Shown: positions 43,288 to 51,596 of the stretch, piece after piece
Position numbering within the stretch: position 1 is the stretch's first letter
Layout: each line of letters starts with the position of its first letter
Assembly (NCBI GenBank): GCA_963626555.1
Contig: CAVFXQ010000004.1
Location: forward strand, 37,574 to 101,573
DNA: 64,000 nucleotides
Reading direction: 5' to 3'
DNA from: UBA1181 sp963626555
GTDB lineage: Bacteria; Bacteroidota; Bacteroidia; Bacteroidales; Paludibacteraceae
Notes under the pieces: generated by a model
The model's database searches: none
Seen by the model: the letters and a program-made list of their open reading frames with translations, nothing else
Told to the model about the DNA's origin: nothing
Program-made: the position numbers and the translations under genes

Positions 43288-44034
43288 GTGAGCAAAAGAA
43301 ATTCAACATACAAAACAAAAAAAATTGACATTTTCAAGCCTATAGGAGTAGTGGTTGCTTACATCATTGCGGCAATGACGTTTTCATCTTGTGTGAATAA
43401 CCATTGCAATGAGGATATGTACACACCACTCAACCTTGCCTTTTTCTCAGAAATAGACACTGCACAACAAGTGGCTCCGCTATTTTTGACATTTCAAGGC
43501 ATTGGAGTCGACTCGGTCCTCTATGCGAGCGGAACAACAAACATCAATCTTCCACTCAATAGTGAATCCAACGAAGTGAACTACGAAGTGTTGATGACCT
43601 TTTCTGCTTCAACACAAACCGTGCTTGTAGCGGACAGCACCCAACCATTTTTCTCAGTCAAAAGACAAAACTCGTATGGTATGACGCTAACCGACAGCAT
43701 CCCAACCTGCTATTATTCATTGGACGGCACAAAGTATTATCGATTGCTGACAGGTAGCGACTATCTTTTCTACTTTGAAGAAGGAAATCCATTAGTGCTT
43801 TTAACGAAAGATGCCCCATACGTTTACTTTCAGAATCCCACAAAGGACACTTTAAATATCAAATACAACAAATCGTTGGAGTTTGTCTCCGCAGAGTGTG
43901 GTTGCAAAAACACATACGAAATCACGCAAGCCACGTTTAAACGAGGAGGTGTAGCGAGCATACAAATAAACAATCCAAACGTCAATAGCGAAAGCAATGC
44001 GAAACACATCAACTTATATTTGGAGAACTATTAG
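43288..44034 (+). CDS. DUF6452 lipoprotein
   Basis: This 248-residue protein starts with GTG. Hydrophobic segment VVAYIIAAMTFSSC with lipid-bearing Cys, then VNNHCNEDMYTPLNLAFFS. The remainder is beta-rich (NYEVLMTFSAS, YFEEGNPLVLLTKDAPYVYF, CGCKNTYEI), typical of DUF6452, found only in Bacteroidota. Its 3' end overlaps the DUF6048 start by 38 nt, so the two are coupled. Function unknown. Confidence 0.75.
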   Translation: MSKRNSTYKTKKIDIFKPIGVVVAYIIAAMTFSSCVNNHCNEDMYTPLNLAFFSEIDTAQQVAPLFLTFQGIGVDSVLYASGTTNINLPLNSESNEVNYEVLMTFSASTQTVLVADSTQPFFSVKRQNSYGMTLTDSIPTCYYSLDGTKYYRLLTGSDYLFYFEEGNPLVLLTKDAPYVYFQNPTKDTLNIKYNKSLEFVSAECGCKNTYEITQATFKRGGVASIQINNPNVNSESNAKHINLYLENY

Positions 44035-44761
44035 CTTATTGCTATTTCTCTCTTGTGTTTCGTTTTCAGAGGCGAAACAGAGGCAGAAAGGCAAACCTGA
44101 AGCCACACTATACGGTATGACTGTAGGGATTGATTTGCTGAACCCACTTCTGCACGCTTTCAACCACGACCGTTTTGGAGTAAGCGCAGACCTCCAGTTT
44201 GACCTATGGCACTACCTCTACCCTACCGTTGTAGTTGGATATGACAGGTATGACGCATCGGATGAATATGCCTATCCGATAAAAGCAGAAAACAACACCT
44301 ATAATGTAAACGGAATGTATTTCAAAATAGGGGCCTTGTACAATATTTGGAGAAAAGACTTTAAGAAACCGCTGAATCCAATCGGATATTTAGGCTTCAA
44401 TTTTGGATGTTCGCCAAATTACAAGTATGAAATTACCAATTATCCGCTGTCTAATTACTACTGGAATTCAAATGATAAAAAGGTTTTCAGCAATAGCGGT
44501 AACACCTCCTCCGTTTGGGGAGAGTTTATATTTGGTGTGAAAGCTCCTGTCGTCAGAGGTTTATGCTTAGAGTTTCAAGCAATGTACAAATTCGCCCTGC
44601 ACATCAAAGATCAAAGAGCTGGAGACAACATCGTACACCAGTCCTACTCACCTGGATTTGGAGACAAAGACTCAGGCAAGTGGGGATTCCGTTACACGAT
44701 CAGCTATTTCATTCCGATGGTGAAGAAGAAAGTTGACCCATACGACTTAGACAATAGATAG
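43997..44761 (+). CDS. DUF6048 outer-membrane-like protein
   Basis: The 254-residue protein has a signal peptide (TISLLLFLSCVSFSEA) and a chain of amphipathic strands such as FGVSADLQFDLWHYLYPTVV, MYFKIGALYNIW, GYLGFNFG, GEFIFGVKAPV and WGFRYTISYFIP, suggesting a small beta barrel. It is always paired with DUF6452 in the genomes I know of, implying a common envelope function that is not yet defined. Confidence 0.75.
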   Translation: MRNTSTYIWRTISLLLFLSCVSFSEAKQRQKGKPEATLYGMTVGIDLLNPLLHAFNHDRFGVSADLQFDLWHYLYPTVVVGYDRYDASDEYAYPIKAENNTYNVNGMYFKIGALYNIWRKDFKKPLNPIGYLGFNFGCSPNYKYEITNYPLSNYYWNSNDKKVFSNSGNTSSVWGEFIFGVKAPVVRGLCLEFQAMYKFALHIKDQRAGDNIVHQSYSPGFGDKDSGKWGFRYTISYFIPMVKKKVDPYDLDNR

Positions 44762-44815
44762 TCTGATACAAATAAAGAAAGTAAATAAAATACATATCAT
44801 AAAATAACTAAAGTG

Positions 44816-46861
44816 ATGGTTGATTGTAATACCCTTAATCAGGCTGCGAATAACATCAGAATTTTAACCGCAGCTATGGTTGAAAAAGCAAAATCCGGAC
44901 ATCCAGGAGGCGCGATGGGAGGAGCAGACTTTATCAATGTACTCTACTCACAGTTCCTTACTTACGATCCTTCAGACCCCAACTGGATCAACAGAGACCG
45001 ATTTTTCTTAGATCCTGGACACATGTCGCCTATGCTCTACTCAGTATTGTTATTGAGTGGCAAGTTGAATATGGACGACATCAAGTCATTCCGTCAATGG
45101 GGAAGTCGCACGCCAGGACACCCAGAAGTGAATTTTGAATTAGGTATTGAAAACACCTCTGGTCCATTAGGTCAAGGACATGCTATGGCAGTAGGAGCCG
45201 CTATTGCAGAGCGATTCTTATCGGCACGCTTTGGCGAATGGATGAGTCACAAAATCTATTCATTCGTATCGGACGGTAGTATCCAAGAGGAGATTTCACA
45301 AGGTGTGGGCCGTATTGCAGGTCACTTAGGATTACACAACCTCATTATGTTCTATGATGCCAACAACATCCAACTTTCCACTAAGGTGGACGAGGTTGAC
45401 TCTGAGGACATCGCTTTAAAATACAAGGCTTGGAACTGGAACGTCATCTCTATCAATGGCAATGATCCACAAGAAATCTGCAACGCCTTGAAGGCTGCCA
45501 ACGAAGAAAAAGAACGTCCTACAATGATTATCGGAAAAACGACAATGGGCATTGGAAGTTTGGCAGAAGACGGTTCTTCAATGGAATCAAAGGTGTCAAC
45601 ACACGGACAACCATTGTCTAAAGCTGGAGTTTGCATTCCAAAGACGATTAAGAACTTGGGGGGAAACCCTGACGATCCATTCGTCGTATTCCCAGAAGTT
45701 CAGAAATTATACGATAACAGGGGAAAAGAACTTTCAGAGATTGTTGCAAAGAAGAAAAAAGAGCAAGCAGAGTGGGCTGCAAAGAACCCAGAATTGGCTA
45801 AGAAATTAGAGAAATTCTTCAGTGGCAAAGCACCTGAGATTGACTACGCTGCCATTGAGCAGAAAGCCAACCAAGCGACTCGTGTCGGTTCTGCCACTGT
45901 TCTCAGCGTACTTGCAGAGCAGGTTGAGAACATGATTGTTGCCTCAGCCGATCTTTCCAATTCTGACAAGACAGACGGTTTCTTGAAGAAGACCCATCCA
46001 ATAGTGAAAGGGGACTTCACCGGAGCATTCTTGAACGCAGGAGTATCAGAGTTGACGATGGCATGCATTATGAATGGTATCGTCCTCCATGGAGGTGTTT
46101 TCGCAGCCTGTGGTACATTCTTCGCATTTTCAGACTATATGAAGCCAGCCTATAGAATGTCAGCACTTATGCGTGTGCCTGTCATCTATGTATGGTCGCA
46201 CGATGCCTTCCGTGTAGGTGAAGACGGACCGACCCACCAGCCCATCGAACAAGAGGCACAAGTACGCTTGCTTGAGCATGTGAAGAATCACAAGGGCAAG
46301 AACAGTATGCTTGTACTCCGTCCTGCAGATGTTCACGAGACGACTGTGGCTTGGAAGATGGCAATGGAGAACAGAGATACTCCGACAGGATTGATTCTTT
46401 CTCGCCAAAATGTCAACAACCTGCCAGTAGAAGAGGGAAAGACAGCCTACCAACAAGCATTAGGCGCAGAAAAGGGAGCCTATGTAGTGAAAGATTGCAA
46501 GGGCAAACCAGACATTATCTTGTTAGCAAATGGGTCCGAGGTTTCAACATTGTTCGAGGGAGCAAAACTTTTGGAGGAGAAAGAAAATTTAAACATCCGT
46601 ATCGTGTCCGCTCCATCAGAAGGATTGTTCAGAGCACAAAGCAAAGAGTATCAAGACTCTGTGTTGATTCCAAACACCCCTATCTACGGAATGACCGCGG
46701 GTATGAGTATGACTATCCGAGACTTAGTTGGATTGGCAGGTTATGTACACGGACTCGACCACTTCGGTTACTCTGCTCCATACACAGTGTTGGATGAGAA
46801 GTTTGGCTATAATGGAGAAACTGTATACAATGAGGTTTGCGAATACTTGAAATTGAAATAA
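44816..46861 (+). CDS. tkt: Transketolase
   Basis: The ATG at 44816 gives 681 residues (a GTG directly before it is possible). TPP-dependent transfer of two-carbon units in the pentose phosphate pathway. Motifs: VEKAKSGHPGGAMGGADF, LDPGHMSPMLYS, NTSGPLGQGHAMAVGAA, the TPP site VSDGSIQEEISQG ... YDANNIQLS, and in the second half SHDAFRVGEDGPTHQPIEQ. Complete length. No pathway partner is adjacent. Confidence 0.97.
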   Translation: MVDCNTLNQAANNIRILTAAMVEKAKSGHPGGAMGGADFINVLYSQFLTYDPSDPNWINRDRFFLDPGHMSPMLYSVLLLSGKLNMDDIKSFRQWGSRTPGHPEVNFELGIENTSGPLGQGHAMAVGAAIAERFLSARFGEWMSHKIYSFVSDGSIQEEISQGVGRIAGHLGLHNLIMFYDANNIQLSTKVDEVDSEDIALKYKAWNWNVISINGNDPQEICNALKAANEEKERPTMIIGKTTMGIGSLAEDGSSMESKVSTHGQPLSKAGVCIPKTIKNLGGNPDDPFVVFPEVQKLYDNRGKELSEIVAKKKKEQAEWAAKNPELAKKLEKFFSGKAPEIDYAAIEQKANQATRVGSATVLSVLAEQVENMIVASADLSNSDKTDGFLKKTHPIVKGDFTGAFLNAGVSELTMACIMNGIVLHGGVFAACGTFFAFSDYMKPAYRMSALMRVPVIYVWSHDAFRVGEDGPTHQPIEQEAQVRLLEHVKNHKGKNSMLVLRPADVHETTVAWKMAMENRDTPTGLILSRQNVNNLPVEEGKTAYQQALGAEKGAYVVKDCKGKPDIILLANGSEVSTLFEGAKLLEEKENLNIRIVSAPSEGLFRAQSKEYQDSVLIPNTPIYGMTAGMSMTIRDLVGLAGYVHGLDHFGYSAPYTVLDEKFGYNGETVYNEVCEYLKLK

Positions 46862-46877
46862 ATCAAGATTATACAAC

Positions 46878-46914
46878 AAAAAAGCGTGAGGAACAAAGTT
46901 CTTCACGCTTTTTT
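46878..46914 (+). terminator. Terminator after tkt
   Basis: A 15-bp stem, AAAAGCGTGAGGAAC with GTTCTTCACGCTTTT (one G-T pair), loop AAA, then further T. A run of A on the 5' side allows it to work in both directions, also ending the minus-strand DUF3791/DUF3990 operon. Confidence 0.9.
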
Positions 46915-46930
46915 ATATTGTTGGCAACCA

Positions 46931-47152
46931 CTACGAAAGTCCTAACTCTTCCTTTAAATAAGCATATTGATAAGCAGGACTTTGAATATACAATCCGGTC
47001 TTTTCATTCAGCAAACTTTCATACAATTGAGAGTTGTAAACCTTTCCAAAGGCGTCAATCATACTCATTCCATAGTCCTCCATCAAATATGAAACGAGTT
47101 CTTCTATATCGTTATTGATAATAAACTTAAACTGAGTTCTCGTTATTCTCAT
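46931..47152 (-). CDS. Small helical protein, last gene of the intact DUF3791/DUF3990 locus
   Basis: The 73-residue protein contains NDIEELVSYLMEDYGMSMIDAF and KVYNSQLYESLL ... TGLYIQS, and matches the product of 21949-22185 in pattern and gene position. It starts 1 nt after the DUF3990 stop. Function unknown; a partner or antitoxin role is suggested by conserved co-location only. Confidence 0.7.
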   Translation of the reverse strand: MRITRTQFKFIINNDIEELVSYLMEDYGMSMIDAFGKVYNSQLYESLLNEKTGLYIQSPAYQYAYLKEELGLS

Positions 47153-47153
47153 A

Positions 47154-47630
47154 TTACTCTATTCTTCTTAGATATTTAACAGACTTTTCTGTTCTAAAAC
47201 AGAATTGACTATCTAAGTCGTGATAAGTTAGTCCTTTCACCAATTGACTAATATCAATCAAGTGACGCTCATAAAGGTTTAACTGAAGAACGACTCCATC
47301 ATCTGCAATAGGACCAATTACAACATCATAATCATACAAATTGGGTTGTTTATTTCTTCTATTCATTAAAACGAATTCTGTCCATTCCGTGGAAACGGTT
47401 TCAAATACTTTCACTTTCAGCTCACCCGATTTCAATACCGAATCATCTATCTCATATTCTTGGACAATAGGAGAACCCTTCTTACTAAAATCGCACCGTC
47501 GCACCGCCATTTGAGAAGCTTGATTTTTTATATCTGTTAGATAAAATCCACGACCAAAATCTTTGTTGGGCTTACAAAGAGAAAGGACAATCTTCTCAAA
47601 ATCTATATTTGTACCATGATATAGTATCAT
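47154..47630 (-). CDS. DUF3990 protein (putative ADP-ribosyltransferase-like toxin), intact
   Basis: The ATG at 47630 is chosen because it overlaps the upstream stop codon (TAATG) and begins with the family start MILYHGTNIDFEKIVL; 158 residues. DFGRGFYLTD and NQASQMAVRR follow. The YHGT ... GRGFYLT pattern resembles the NAD-binding core of ADP-ribosyltransferase and RES-type folds (H-Y-E/E-like), hence the toxin idea, but no activity is proven for the family as far as I know. Both small neighbours overlap or nearly touch it, giving one translation-coupled unit. Confidence 0.75.
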   Translation of the reverse strand: MILYHGTNIDFEKIVLSLCKPNKDFGRGFYLTDIKNQASQMAVRRCDFSKKGSPIVQEYEIDDSVLKSGELKVKVFETVSTEWTEFVLMNRRNKQPNLYDYDVVIGPIADDGVVLQLNLYERHLIDISQLVKGLTYHDLDSQFCFRTEKSVKYLRRIE

Positions 47631-47839
47631 TATATTGTTCCTCCATTTTTTTTGCAATAAAGTCGCATATCCTTTATTGTATCTGCCAAAGGGAGAAGGT
47701 GTTCAGCCTCATAATGTTCGTCAATGAATTTCAAGGCATTATATTGACGAAGATAGTTATAAGCAATCCTAGGCGACATTCGATATCGCCTTCCAAACTC
47801 CACTATACAAAGGTTTAGATACCTGATTTTCTCCATCAT
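47630..47839 (-). CDS. DUF3791-family small protein, first of the intact TA-like unit
   Basis: The 69-residue helical protein (LNLCIVEFGRRYRMSPRIAYNYLRQYNALKFIDEHYEAEHLL) fits DUF3791. Two consecutive ATG codons are possible starts (47839 or 47836). Its start overlaps the preceding gene by ATGA and its stop overlaps the DUF3990 start. Likely the antitoxin or chaperone of the DUF3990 protein (inference). Confidence 0.75.
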   Translation of the reverse strand: MMEKIRYLNLCIVEFGRRYRMSPRIAYNYLRQYNALKFIDEHYEAEHLLPLADTIKDMRLYCKKNGGTI

Positions 47840-48237
47840 TCTACCTCTTTTTCAGTAAAGATTACCACATTATCTTTGTCCGTCATATCAATGACACAAT
47901 GGTTGTTCTCTTCTCGGATCACTGCAAGATTCACAGCCTTTCCATTACGAGGAGAGACACCGATCAAGGCCGACGCTTGTTCCTCATTGTCAGAGACAGT
48001 CAACGCATCGGCAACTCGTACTCCATTAATCTCCGCTCTGTCTTTATAGAATGTCAGAACCAAAGTATCATTTACAAAACTATGCGTGTAGAGATACGCC
48101 CACAAATCCGCATTGAGAGAATCAGATACCGCTATCGCCTCCTTATTCTCTTTATCATCATTGTTATTACACATCATCCAGATTAGGAGACCTAATAAAA
48201 TCAGGAAAAATATCAAAAATGGGACTGAACGTTTCAT
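47836..48237 (-). CDS. Small membrane-anchored or lipoprotein-like protein, function unknown
   Basis: The 133-residue protein starts with a hydrophobic helix (FLIFFLILLGLLIWMMC) followed by NNNDDKEN; the Cys at the end could be lipidated, but the lipobox is poor. The rest is a small periplasmic domain with TLVLTFYKDRAEINGV and CVIDMTDKDNVVIF. It leads the operon with the DUF3791/DUF3990 genes through an ATGA overlap. No relative was recognised. Confidence 0.6.
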   Translation of the reverse strand: MKRSVPFLIFFLILLGLLIWMMCNNNDDKENKEAIAVSDSLNADLWAYLYTHSFVNDTLVLTFYKDRAEINGVRVADALTVSDNEEQASALIGVSPRNGKAVNLAVIREENNHCVIDMTDKDNVVIFTEKEVE

Positions 48238-48268
48238 TGTAATTTATTTTTTGTTAATCATCCTTTTA

Positions 48269-48276
48269 CAAAGATA
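48269..48276 (-). promoter_or_regulatory. -7 box of the DUF3791/DUF3990 operon
   Basis: TATCTTTG on the minus strand, 31 nt before the first ATG (48237). The TTTG further upstream is only 12 nt away, so the -33 box is uncertain. Confidence 0.5.
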
Positions 48277-48325
48277 AAAGTATGATACCAAAGTGACGAA
48301 AAACCATTTCAAGAAAATTAGTTTC

Positions 48326-49531
48326 CTATTCAATTTCAGCGTACGCTATTGTTGTCGCCCCTTTGTGGAAACTTCCCAAAGCAACAATACCTTTGTAGAC
48401 TCTTCCTTTTCTAATTGTTAAAGGATTTTCCACAACAGATAATGCAATCTTATCAAATAACTCATTTTCATTATGGAATGTTTTCACATAAAACATTCCT
48501 TTTTTTCCTATTTCAACATATCTATCATAAAAGCAACGAGTCAGCACCCCCATATTCATACGCAAATTGAGTTCAACGCATGGATGAACCAAAACAGCTT
48601 CAGATCCATCTACTTTGCCATTCACTAACATCATATCCACTCCAAAATAACCTTCATAAAACGGAGAAAGAGAAGTTGAAAAAAATTCAGAAAGAGTCTC
48701 TTTAAGTTTTAATATAACATCTACTGCATTTTTTAAACCTTTCTTCTCTAACTTCCTTTCAAAATCAGACTCTGGATACAGAAGATTCCCTTTGTACTTT
48801 CCATTTTCTGTCTCAAAAATAGAGCTTCCGAAATATTCAACAATTCCATTATGACTTTTAAATTCCAATGCAAAGTCCAATATTTTATCATACCATTTTT
48901 CAATCATCACGAACCCTTGTTGCTCTATAACATTTTTCGCCCATTTCAAATCATTGTCTTTGAATGTATCCTTTTCAATTCTCAGAATACCTTTACCACT
49001 GCTTGACCATGGCATTTTAAGTATGATAGTCTCTTCCCATTTTTCTCTAACTTTTAAAATCTCATCTACACTCTTCGCCACAATCGGATTTTTAAAATTA
49101 TCAGGGAAAGTAAAGCTTTTTGATTGCAAATATTCCAAAATTTTTATGGTAAAATCACGCCCCGACAATTCTCGAATTTTATCACAATCGACCGACCATT
49201 GTCCCCTACCCATCGTCTGCCACCATTTTTTTAAAGTATGGTTGTAGCCCCACGGAACTAAAACATCATCAGCCTTTGACACCTTCTTATAATCAGATAA
49301 CCGCATCATTCGGACAGAAACCATACCTCCAAATTTCTTTGTTAGAATGGCTTCTATCAAATCAATATTGAAATCATCTGGCACTAATATACAATCTCCA
49401 TCCTCTGCATACCATACTGGAAGTATAGCCAAGTCTGATTTGAATTGTAAAATAGACTTCGGTTCATTATATTGTTTGTTTCCAATGGCCAATGCCATGT
49501 CCGTTTCGGGATTGAAATATAGGTAACGCAT
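48326..49531 (-). CDS. ATP-grasp-like protein, function unknown
   Basis: The 401-residue protein begins MRYLYFNPETDMALAIGN. The middle has a pattern like the ATP-grasp fold: ETIILKMPWSSSGKGILRI (nucleotide-binding Lys and Gly-rich loop), FVMIEKWYDKILDFALEF, and the metal-site-like FGVDMMLVNGKVDG ... LVHPCVELNLRMNMG (acidic/Asn residues). This suggests a carboxylate-amine ligase, but the substrate is unknown. Low GC compared with its neighbours. It ends the run that starts with nth (12-nt gap). Confidence 0.65.
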   Translation of the reverse strand: MRYLYFNPETDMALAIGNKQYNEPKSILQFKSDLAILPVWYAEDGDCILVPDDFNIDLIEAILTKKFGGMVSVRMMRLSDYKKVSKADDVLVPWGYNHTLKKWWQTMGRGQWSVDCDKIRELSGRDFTIKILEYLQSKSFTFPDNFKNPIVAKSVDEILKVREKWEETIILKMPWSSSGKGILRIEKDTFKDNDLKWAKNVIEQQGFVMIEKWYDKILDFALEFKSHNGIVEYFGSSIFETENGKYKGNLLYPESDFERKLEKKGLKNAVDVILKLKETLSEFFSTSLSPFYEGYFGVDMMLVNGKVDGSEAVLVHPCVELNLRMNMGVLTRCFYDRYVEIGKKGMFYVKTFHNENELFDKIALSVVENPLTIRKGRVYKGIVALGSFHKGATTIAYAEIE

Positions 49532-49543
49532 ATATGTATTTTT

Positions 49544-50185
49544 TTACACTTCTTTCTGTGGGTTTTTACAAAACGACAAAATGCCACACTGCTCACACAT
49601 TGGATTCCTCGCTGTGCAGACATACCTTCCATGAAGAAGCAACCAATGATGTGCCTTTGACAATATTTCCAAAGGAATGTATTTTCGAAGTTTTTTTTCC
49701 ACATCAAAAGGTGTTTTATCTGTTGGAGTACAAAGTCCGACACGGTGAGACACTCTGAAAACATGAGTATCCACTGGCATAGCAGGTTGATTAAATACCG
49801 TTGCACACACCACATTGGCTGTTTTTCTTCCTACGCCTGGCAAGGTCTGTAGAAGTTCAAAATCATCTGGTACTATTCCATTAAAATCTTTCGTAAGTTT
49901 CTGCGCCATCGCCAACAAATGCTCCGCTTTTGCATTAGGATAAGAAACAGTTTGTATGAAAGAAAGCAATTCTTCGACACTACTCTGCGACATAATTTCT
50001 GGAGTTGGGAATCGCTCAAAGAGAGCTGGCGTCACCTGGTTGATGCGCTTGTCCGTACATTGAGCGGAGAGCATAACAGCGATCAAAGCCTCAAAGGGAG
50101 TGTTGAAATTAAGTTCACTTTTAGGGTTCGGCATACTATATTCGAACCAATCTATGATGCCCTTGTATCGTTCCGTTATTTTCAT
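49544..50185 (-). CDS. nth: Endonuclease III (DNA glycosylase/AP lyase)
   Basis: The ATG at 50185 gives 213 residues beginning MKITERYKGIIDWF; the frame extends nine codons upstream but this start fits the family. It removes oxidised pyrimidines. HhH motif LPGVGRKTANVV with the catalytic Lys, the catalytic Asp in MPVDTHVFRVSHRVG, and the [4Fe-4S] ligands spaced C-x6-C-x2-C-x5-C (CTARNPMCEQCGILSFC). All key residues are intact. Confidence 0.95.
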   Translation of the reverse strand: MKITERYKGIIDWFEYSMPNPKSELNFNTPFEALIAVMLSAQCTDKRINQVTPALFERFPTPEIMSQSSVEELLSFIQTVSYPNAKAEHLLAMAQKLTKDFNGIVPDDFELLQTLPGVGRKTANVVCATVFNQPAMPVDTHVFRVSHRVGLCTPTDKTPFDVEKKLRKYIPLEILSKAHHWLLLHGRYVCTARNPMCEQCGILSFCKNPQKEV

Positions 50186-50259
50186 AGAAGGTCGGTTTTT
50201 TGAATAAACCAAAGCGAGCGAACTAAGGGTAGTCCGCTCGTCATAGTAAATATAGTCAA

Positions 50260-50670
50260 TTAAAAAGGGAGATCGCTCGTTGAATCTACAGGTTGCGAAT
50301 TCGCATTGAAAGGTTCTGGTGTCTTCATTCCGTTAGGCATTGAAGGAGAACCCACAGGAGACTGCGTCTGTTGAGTAGGCTGAGCGTATCCTGCTTGAGC
50401 AGGCATTACGCGCCATGCACGAATATCAGGAAACCATCGACCATTGTATTCATGAGCATCAATGTCCACACTAACCGTATACTCTCCTCCATTCTGAATG
50501 TTAAACTGGTCTACACTGTTGCCAAAAACATTGAAAACGACCTTGCGTGTGTAAGGAGAACCATTATCATTATACTCCAACACATAGTCTTGCGATTTCC
50601 AAGCCGTTCCTTTTGCACTTGTTCCTGATTTTAAAGGAAGCACTGCTATGATCTTACCTGTAAAGTCCAT
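50260..50670 (-). CDS. DUF3127 protein (OB-fold, single-strand-binding-like)
   Basis: The start at 50670 (MDFTGKIIAVLPLKSG) gives 136 residues and matches the family; the longer frame to 50775 adds an unrelated extension. The body is one small beta-rich domain (SQDYVLEYND ... RKVVFNVFG ... INAGGEYTVSVD-like strands), then a Gln/Pro-rich tail (QPTQQTQSPVGSPS) ending in SDLPF. This tail with an acidic DLPF end resembles SSB C-termini. A role in DNA binding is inference. Confidence 0.8.
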   Translation of the reverse strand: MDFTGKIIAVLPLKSGTSAKGTAWKSQDYVLEYNDNGSPYTRKVVFNVFGNSVDQFNIQNGGEYTVSVDIDAHEYNGRWFPDIRAWRVMPAQAGYAQPTQQTQSPVGSPSMPNGMKTPEPFNANSQPVDSTSDLPF

Positions 50671-50788
50671 CTTTATTTTATTATCTTTTGAGTTTGCAAA
50701 TGTATTAAATTTTTCTGAAGAAAGAGAAGTTAGAGAGATAACAAAGGTGCGACTTTTCATCGCACCTTGATTCATTATCTTATATGTC

Positions 50789-51553
50789 TTATATGATTTC
50801 TAAATCTTTCTCTGGAATCCAACCGACATTTCCATCTGCCATTTGGATTTCAACCCATCCATTAAGCGAACTTTTCACTTTCACCTTTGTCCCTTCGTGA
50901 AGAACAAAAAGATCTGTTCCACTCTCATCTGGCGAACCTTTTCCCGTCGTTGACGGAGCAAAAATAATAGCCGTATCATGTGATAGTTGCTCATCTTTTT
51001 GTCTCTTAGCATAGACTATTGAGACTATACAGATAACAGCAGTAAAAACACTCGCAAAGAAAGCAGTCTTGCGAAGAGAAATTATCTTTCCAAAGAAATA
51101 GAGAGCAATTCCACCTAAAGTCATCAAAAAGCAAATGATGGCAAGTCTTGACCAACCATTCGAACTAAAAATTCCTTGCAATGACCTATTCCACTCTGAG
51201 AGAAAGAATTTATCCAATTCTTCTATTTTGTCTGTCGTCTGCATTTTAGCCATCTCCAAATTGAAGCGTACATCTTCATTGTTGGGGTCTAACTTCAAGG
51301 CTCTCTCATAATTAAGGATAGCAGAGGCTATTTCACCTTGTTTATATTTGGCATTACCCAAGTTGTAATACAAAGCTGCAGAAAAGCCCTCTTCCTGTAA
51401 TATGGAAGTGTAAAGACTATCTGCCTCGGCATATTTTTCTGCCGAATAAAGTTTGTTGGCTTCTGACATTCTTTTTGAATTAGCCGCCGACATATTCAAT
51501 GAAAATAGCAAAGAAATTGCTATTGAAAATAGAATGGAAATATATCGTTTCAT
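50789..51553 (-). CDS. batE: BatE: TPR and SH3-like membrane protein
   Basis: The 254-residue protein has a signal peptide, TPR repeats (EADSLYTSILQEEGFSAALYYN and GEIASAILNYERALKLDPNNE), two membrane helices (RLAIICFLMTLGGIALYFFG and TAFFASVFTAVICIVSIVY) and a C-terminal SH3-like domain (VKVKSSLNGWVEIQMADGNV). Last gene of the Bat operon, whose proteins have been linked to aerotolerance and envelope stability in Bacteroides and Leptospira. Confidence 0.88.
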   Translation of the reverse strand: MKRYISILFSIAISLLFSLNMSAANSKRMSEANKLYSAEKYAEADSLYTSILQEEGFSAALYYNLGNAKYKQGEIASAILNYERALKLDPNNEDVRFNLEMAKMQTTDKIEELDKFFLSEWNRSLQGIFSSNGWSRLAIICFLMTLGGIALYFFGKIISLRKTAFFASVFTAVICIVSIVYAKRQKDEQLSHDTAIIFAPSTTGKGSPDESGTDLFVLHEGTKVKVKSSLNGWVEIQMADGNVGWIPEKDLEII

Positions 51554-51596
51554 CTATTGAATTTTTTAACCTTTTAATAACGACTCTTGTTCTGTG

